Source: Streptomyces sp. CBMA152 (GTDB lineage: Bacteria; Actinomycetota; Actinomycetes; Streptomycetales; Streptomycetaceae). Taken from it: a stretch of 64,000 bases of DNA. The number at the start of each line of letters is the position of its first letter. Position 1 is the stretch's first letter. This document shows positions 61,128-64,000 of this stretch, one piece after another. The notes under the pieces were generated by a model. The model worked only from the letters and a program-made list of their open reading frames with translations. It was not told the DNA's origin and did no database searches. Location: contig NZ_MECJ01000015.1 of assembly GCF_014596475.1 (NCBI RefSeq), positions 124,001 through 188,000 of the forward strand, written 5' to 3'. The position numbers and the translations under genes are program-made.

Positions 61128-61351
61128 ATCTGCCCCTGGTCGCCGGGGTGCGGTAGCGCTTTCGTCGCGATGCGCCGACGCATTCGAATTCTGATCGATA
61201 TGAGGACACAGGCGGTGAGGCAGTAGAGAACGAATCCCGCGCCCGCGATGGCCTGCAGAGCTTTGGCCAAAGGTAGGCCGGGTATCGCCTCGGGTGCCGC
61301 CGCCATGCCCGCTAAGGGCAGCACAGTACCCAGGGCAGGCTTTCCATACAT
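61124..61351 (-). CDS. Small membrane protein partner of the GT2 synthase
   Basis: 75 aa from ATG 61351; the frame to 61378 is less likely as GGGGGGAA lies 4-11 bases before this ATG. One membrane segment (AGAGFVLYCLTACVLISI) followed by RIRMRRRI. Overlap with the synthase start predicts coupled translation. Small partners (IcaD, PgaD) accompany processive GT2 synthases, which fits by position and size, not by sequence. TVLPLAG before the helix also recalls a degenerate cell-wall sorting signal. Confidence 0.75.
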   Translation of the reverse strand: MYGKPALGTVLPLAGMAAAPEAIPGLPLAKALQAIAGAGFVLYCLTACVLISIRIRMRRRIATKALPHPGDQGQI

Positions 61352-61623
61352 GGGTTCCCCCCCATTTTTTTCCCGCACACGTCTCCGTGCGGTGGTGAAC
61401 GTAGCAGATCGATCTGTGGGTGCGAGGCCGAAGTTAAAAGTTCACAGACGGCGCGTTGGGGCGTGTCACATAAAGCTGTGAATGACCCGGACTCTATTGA
61501 CAGCCTTTACAGCCGGGCTGAAGAATCATGGGTCTCATTCGACCAAGATCCCTGGCCATGGATTCCCGGGCCGGCTCCTGGTCTGCCTTTGAATGGCAAG
61601 AGGCAAGAGGGGGGAAAGAAATC
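61352..61623. other. Divergent promoter region of the polysaccharide cluster
   Basis: 272 bp of locally AT-richer DNA between the two divergent halves of the cluster. Contains AAAGTTCACAGACGG, GTCACATAAAGCTGTGAATG and the promoter listed at 61497; GGGGGGAACCC precedes the minus-strand start. TCACA and TGTGA around TAAAGC form a short dyad (61466-61480). Confidence 0.5.
61497..61526 (+). promoter_or_regulatory. Candidate promoter of the DUF2334-glycosidase operon
   Basis: TTGACA (61497-61502), 18-base spacer, AAGAAT (61521-61526). The -35 is a perfect consensus. A leader of about 90 bases would precede the ATG at 61624, which has AGAGGGGGG 9 bases upstream. Confidence 0.45.
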
Positions 61624-63456
61624 ATGAAATCCTTGAGAAGAACGTCCCAAGGGCGTCGTCAGGGCCGACGCCCGCTCTCCGTGGTGTTCCTGCTGATCGC
61701 CGCGCTCCTGGGCACCGCCGTCGCGGCCTCCGCCGCGTCCGCTCCGCCGCCGCCCGGCGCGCCGAGCCTCGCACCGGTCACGAGCCTCAACAAGGCGAGC
61801 CTCACCGGCTGGGCACAGACCCAGCTCGCGAAGGACAAGGCACGCCGCTCGGCGCCGCACAACCTGCTCGACCCGGTGACCGGCCTGCTCGGCACGGTGA
61901 CCTCCACCGTCAGCAAGCTCCTCGCCCAGACGCCCAGTTCAACGTCCACTCTGGTGCTCTACGACACCGCGGGCCCCTACGGCTACCTCGGTGAGCTGTA
62001 CGCGATGGCGGCCGCCAACCTCGGCGGCCACTTCGGAACCGTCACCGCCAAGCCCGTCCAGCAGTACACCTCGGGCATGCTCGGCCAGTACACGGCGGCG
62101 ATCTACCTCGGCTCCACGTACTACGGCGGCGGTCTGCCGGACGCCGTGCCGGCCGCCTTCTACCAGGACGTCATGGCCGGTACCAAGCCGGTGACCTGGG
62201 TCGGCGACAACATCTGGAACATGGGGAACGCCGTCGGCGTACCGCAGTTCACCCAGAAGTACGGCTGGGACCCGACCACGTCCTACTTCGCCGACGGCAG
62301 CGGCTCCATCGGCAATGTCACCCAGGTCACCTACGGCGGCCAGGCCCTGACCCGCAAGATCCCGGCCGGTCAGGACGGCGGCATCCTGCGCCCGAACGTC
62401 CTCACCGGAGCCGGATATCCGCCGGTCACCACGGTCGCCACCGCGCTGGACTCGGCGAGCGGGGCGACCTTCCCGTGGGCCGTGCGCTCGGCGAACCTCA
62501 CCTATGTGGGTGAGATCCCGTTCAGCTACGTCTCCGAGAGCGACCGGGTGATCGCGTTCGAGGACATGCTCTTCGACGCCCTCGCGCCGGGCACCGCCAC
62601 CCGTCACCAGGCGATGATGCGCCTGGAGGACATCAGCCCCGAATCCGACCCCACCCAGCTGCGGTCGATGGCGGACTACCTGTACTCGCAGCACATCCCG
62701 TACGGCATCAACGTCATCCCGGTCTACACCGACCCCAACGGCGTCTACAACGGCGGCACCCCGCAGACCGAGACGCTGGCGCAGAAGCCGCTGGTGGTCT
62801 CGGCGCTGCAGTACATGCTGTCGCACGGCGCGGTGCTGCAGGAGCACGGCTACACGCACCAGTACAGCAACATCGACAACCCGTACACCGGGGTGTCGGG
62901 CGACGACTTCGAGTTCTACCGGGCGCACATCGACTCGGCGAACAACGTCGTGTACGACGGTCCGGTCGCCGAGGACTCGACCCTCTGGGCGCAGTCCCGG
63001 GTCACCTCCGGACTCGCCGCGTTCGCCGCGGCCGGGCTGCCGCGCCCCCAGCTGTGGACCACTCCGCACTACGCCGCATCGGCCGCCGACTACCGCGTCT
63101 TCGGTCAGAACTTCTCGGCGCGGCTGGAACGTTCGCTGTACTTCGCCGGGACACTGAGCGGTGGTACGGCGGACCCGAACCGGTTCATCGGCCAGTTCTT
63201 CCCGTACGTCGTCAACGATGTGTACGGGACGAAGGTGCTTCCCGAGAACCTGGGGAACTATGAACCCGTGGCACTCAACAACCATCCGCCGCGGCTCCCC
63301 GCGGACCTCATCGCGTCGGCCAAGGCGAACCTCGCGGTCCGGGACGGCTTCGCGAGCTTCTTCTACCACCCCTACTATCCGCTCCAGCCGCTGAAGGACA
63401 CGATCGACGGCATCAAGGCCCTCGGCTACACCTTCGTCAGCCCTGCGGCGCTGTGA
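61624..63456 (+). CDS. Secreted DUF2334 polysaccharide-deacetylase-like protein
   Basis: 610 aa from ATG 61624; Sec signal of about 40 residues (PLSVVFLLIAALLGTAVAASA). Residues 100-300 form an N-terminal domain of unknown type (TLVLYDTAGPYGYLGELYAM); residues about 330-600 are the DUF2334 deacetylase-like barrel, with MMRLEDISPESDP (metal-binding Asp), QEHGYTHQYSN (His), TTPHYAASAADY and FFYHPYYPLQPL. Deacetylation of an N-acetylated surface polymer is inferred. Overlaps the next gene (GTGA). Confidence 0.88.
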   Translation: MKSLRRTSQGRRQGRRPLSVVFLLIAALLGTAVAASAASAPPPPGAPSLAPVTSLNKASLTGWAQTQLAKDKARRSAPHNLLDPVTGLLGTVTSTVSKLLAQTPSSTSTLVLYDTAGPYGYLGELYAMAAANLGGHFGTVTAKPVQQYTSGMLGQYTAAIYLGSTYYGGGLPDAVPAAFYQDVMAGTKPVTWVGDNIWNMGNAVGVPQFTQKYGWDPTTSYFADGSGSIGNVTQVTYGGQALTRKIPAGQDGGILRPNVLTGAGYPPVTTVATALDSASGATFPWAVRSANLTYVGEIPFSYVSESDRVIAFEDMLFDALAPGTATRHQAMMRLEDISPESDPTQLRSMADYLYSQHIPYGINVIPVYTDPNGVYNGGTPQTETLAQKPLVVSALQYMLSHGAVLQEHGYTHQYSNIDNPYTGVSGDDFEFYRAHIDSANNVVYDGPVAEDSTLWAQSRVTSGLAAFAAAGLPRPQLWTTPHYAASAADYRVFGQNFSARLERSLYFAGTLSGGTADPNRFIGQFFPYVVNDVYGTKVLPENLGNYEPVALNNHPPRLPADLIASAKANLAVRDGFASFFYHPYYPLQPLKDTIDGIKALGYTFVSPAAL

Positions 63457-64000
63457 TCAGGACCGGGAAGAAGGCGGTCGCGGCTCTCGCCGCGGCCGCC
63501 GCTCTGGTGCTCTCGGGCTGCTCGGGCGACGGCGACGGCGGCGGTTCGGACACGGGCCCCAGCCGGTCCGGCCCGAACCCGAGCGGGTCCGGGGGCGACG
63601 ACGGCCGGGTGCGCGGGATGACCCTGCCGTCCTGGTCGACGGAGGACTACGACAGTCCGCGCGCCCCGGCGTATCTGCGGGACATCGCGAGCACCGGCGC
63701 GCGCTGGGTCGTTTTCACGCCAACCTGGTACCAGCGGACCACCAAGGACTCCGAGCAGAAACCCACCGAGGAGACCGCGAGCGACGCGAGCCTGCGCCGG
63801 ATCACGGACCTGGCGCACAAGGCCGGTCTCAAGGTCATGCTCAAACCGCATGTGGACCTGGTGGACGGCACGGACCGCGCGGAGATCCGTCCCACCGACC
63901 GGACGGCCTGGTTCGCCTCGTACGAGAAGTTCATCACCCACTACGCGACCCTCGCGCAGGACGCGGGCATCGAGCGCCTCTCGGTGGGCACCGAACTGGC
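63453..64000 (+). CDS. Putative glycoside hydrolase lipoprotein (GH113-like), cut by window end
   Basis: At least 182 aa from GTG 63453, overlapping the DUF2334 stop; no stop codon before the window end. Lipoprotein signal with lipobox LVLSGC (Cys about residue 24), Gly/Ser/Pro-rich linker, then GMTLPSWSTEDYDSPRAPAY, GARWVVFTPTWYQ, KAGLKVMLKPHVDL and LSVGTEL. This pattern of a (beta/alpha)8 glycosidase with an acid in GTEL resembles GH113-type mannanases. It would be processed by Lgt and LspA, both encoded in this window. It likely trims the polymer made by the adjacent synthase. Confidence 0.8.
   Translation, partial: MIRTGKKAVAALAAAAALVLSGCSGDGDGGGSDTGPSRSGPNPSGSGGDDGRVRGMTLPSWSTEDYDSPRAPAYLRDIASTGARWVVFTPTWYQRTTKDSEQKPTEETASDASLRRITDLAHKAGLKVMLKPHVDLVDGTDRAEIRPTDRTAWFASYEKFITHYATLAQDAGIERLSVGTEL

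Overview
The window is chromosomal DNA from a Streptomyces-type actinomycete. The evidence is very high GC with strong G/C bias at third codon positions, many GTG starts (and a few TTG starts), dense four-base stop/start overlaps, -10-like hexamers a few bases before start codons, and a gene order that, from memory and not from a search, matches the conserved Streptomyces region running from lspA through dnaE, his and trp to gltBD. There are about 59 genes, no rRNA, tRNA, CRISPR array, transposase or prophage, and nearly all of it is ordinary core genome.

Layout. 0-5.4 kb: a DksA-type zinc-finger protein with a histone-like tail, lspA, an RluD-type pseudouridine synthase, an acetyltransferase and a cation/proton antiporter. 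5.5-12 kb: mscS-type channel, dienelactone-hydrolase-like enzyme, Tat-secreted PhoD phosphatase, a DsbA-like membrane thioredoxin, an unknown membrane protein and a DUF2252 protein. 12.1-15.7 kb: dnaE. 15.8-24.7 kb: two very small genes (a 56-aa KQ-rich protein and a 24-aa bL37-like ribosomal protein), an NYN-domain protein, an ABC exporter, YbaK, a LON-domain protein and two uncharacterised proteins. 24.9-33.3 kb: hisD-hisC-hisB-orf-hisH-priA-ridA-hisF, then hisI-trpE. 33.4-39.9 kb: a secreted sedolisin protease, Trp-associated membrane proteins and trpC-trpM-trpB-trpA. No trpF is present, which fits the bifunctional PriA known in Streptomyces. 40-42 kb: a second DsbA-like protein and lgt. 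42.4-50.3 kb: a seven-gene minus-strand operon with four consecutive ADP-ribosylglycohydrolase-family genes followed by ribokinase, CaiB-type and CitE-type genes. 50.5-57.7 kb: a VIT/CCC1-type transporter and gltBD. 57.9-64 kb: a divergent cell-surface polysaccharide cluster (jelly-roll lipoprotein-like protein, UDP-GlcNAc 2-epimerase, processive GT2 synthase with a tiny membrane partner, DUF2334 deacetylase-like protein, and a glycosidase-like lipoprotein cut by the window end).

The most interesting items are: (1) the 58-64 kb cluster, whose parts map one-to-one onto the Ica/Pga poly-N-acetylglucosamine machinery but add a ManNAc-forming epimerase; (2) a family of modular GC-rich hairpin repeats at 3' ends of genes, one with perfect 26-bp arms two bases after the hisF stop and one lying inside the ADP-ribosylglycohydrolase operon with an open frame running through it; (3) two sequences matching the PafBC/RecA-NDp DNA-damage promoter pattern, upstream of dnaE and of rluD; (4) the four-gene ADP-ribosylglycohydrolase array, in which one member appears to have lost metal ligands; (5) tiny genes such as the bL37-like gene.
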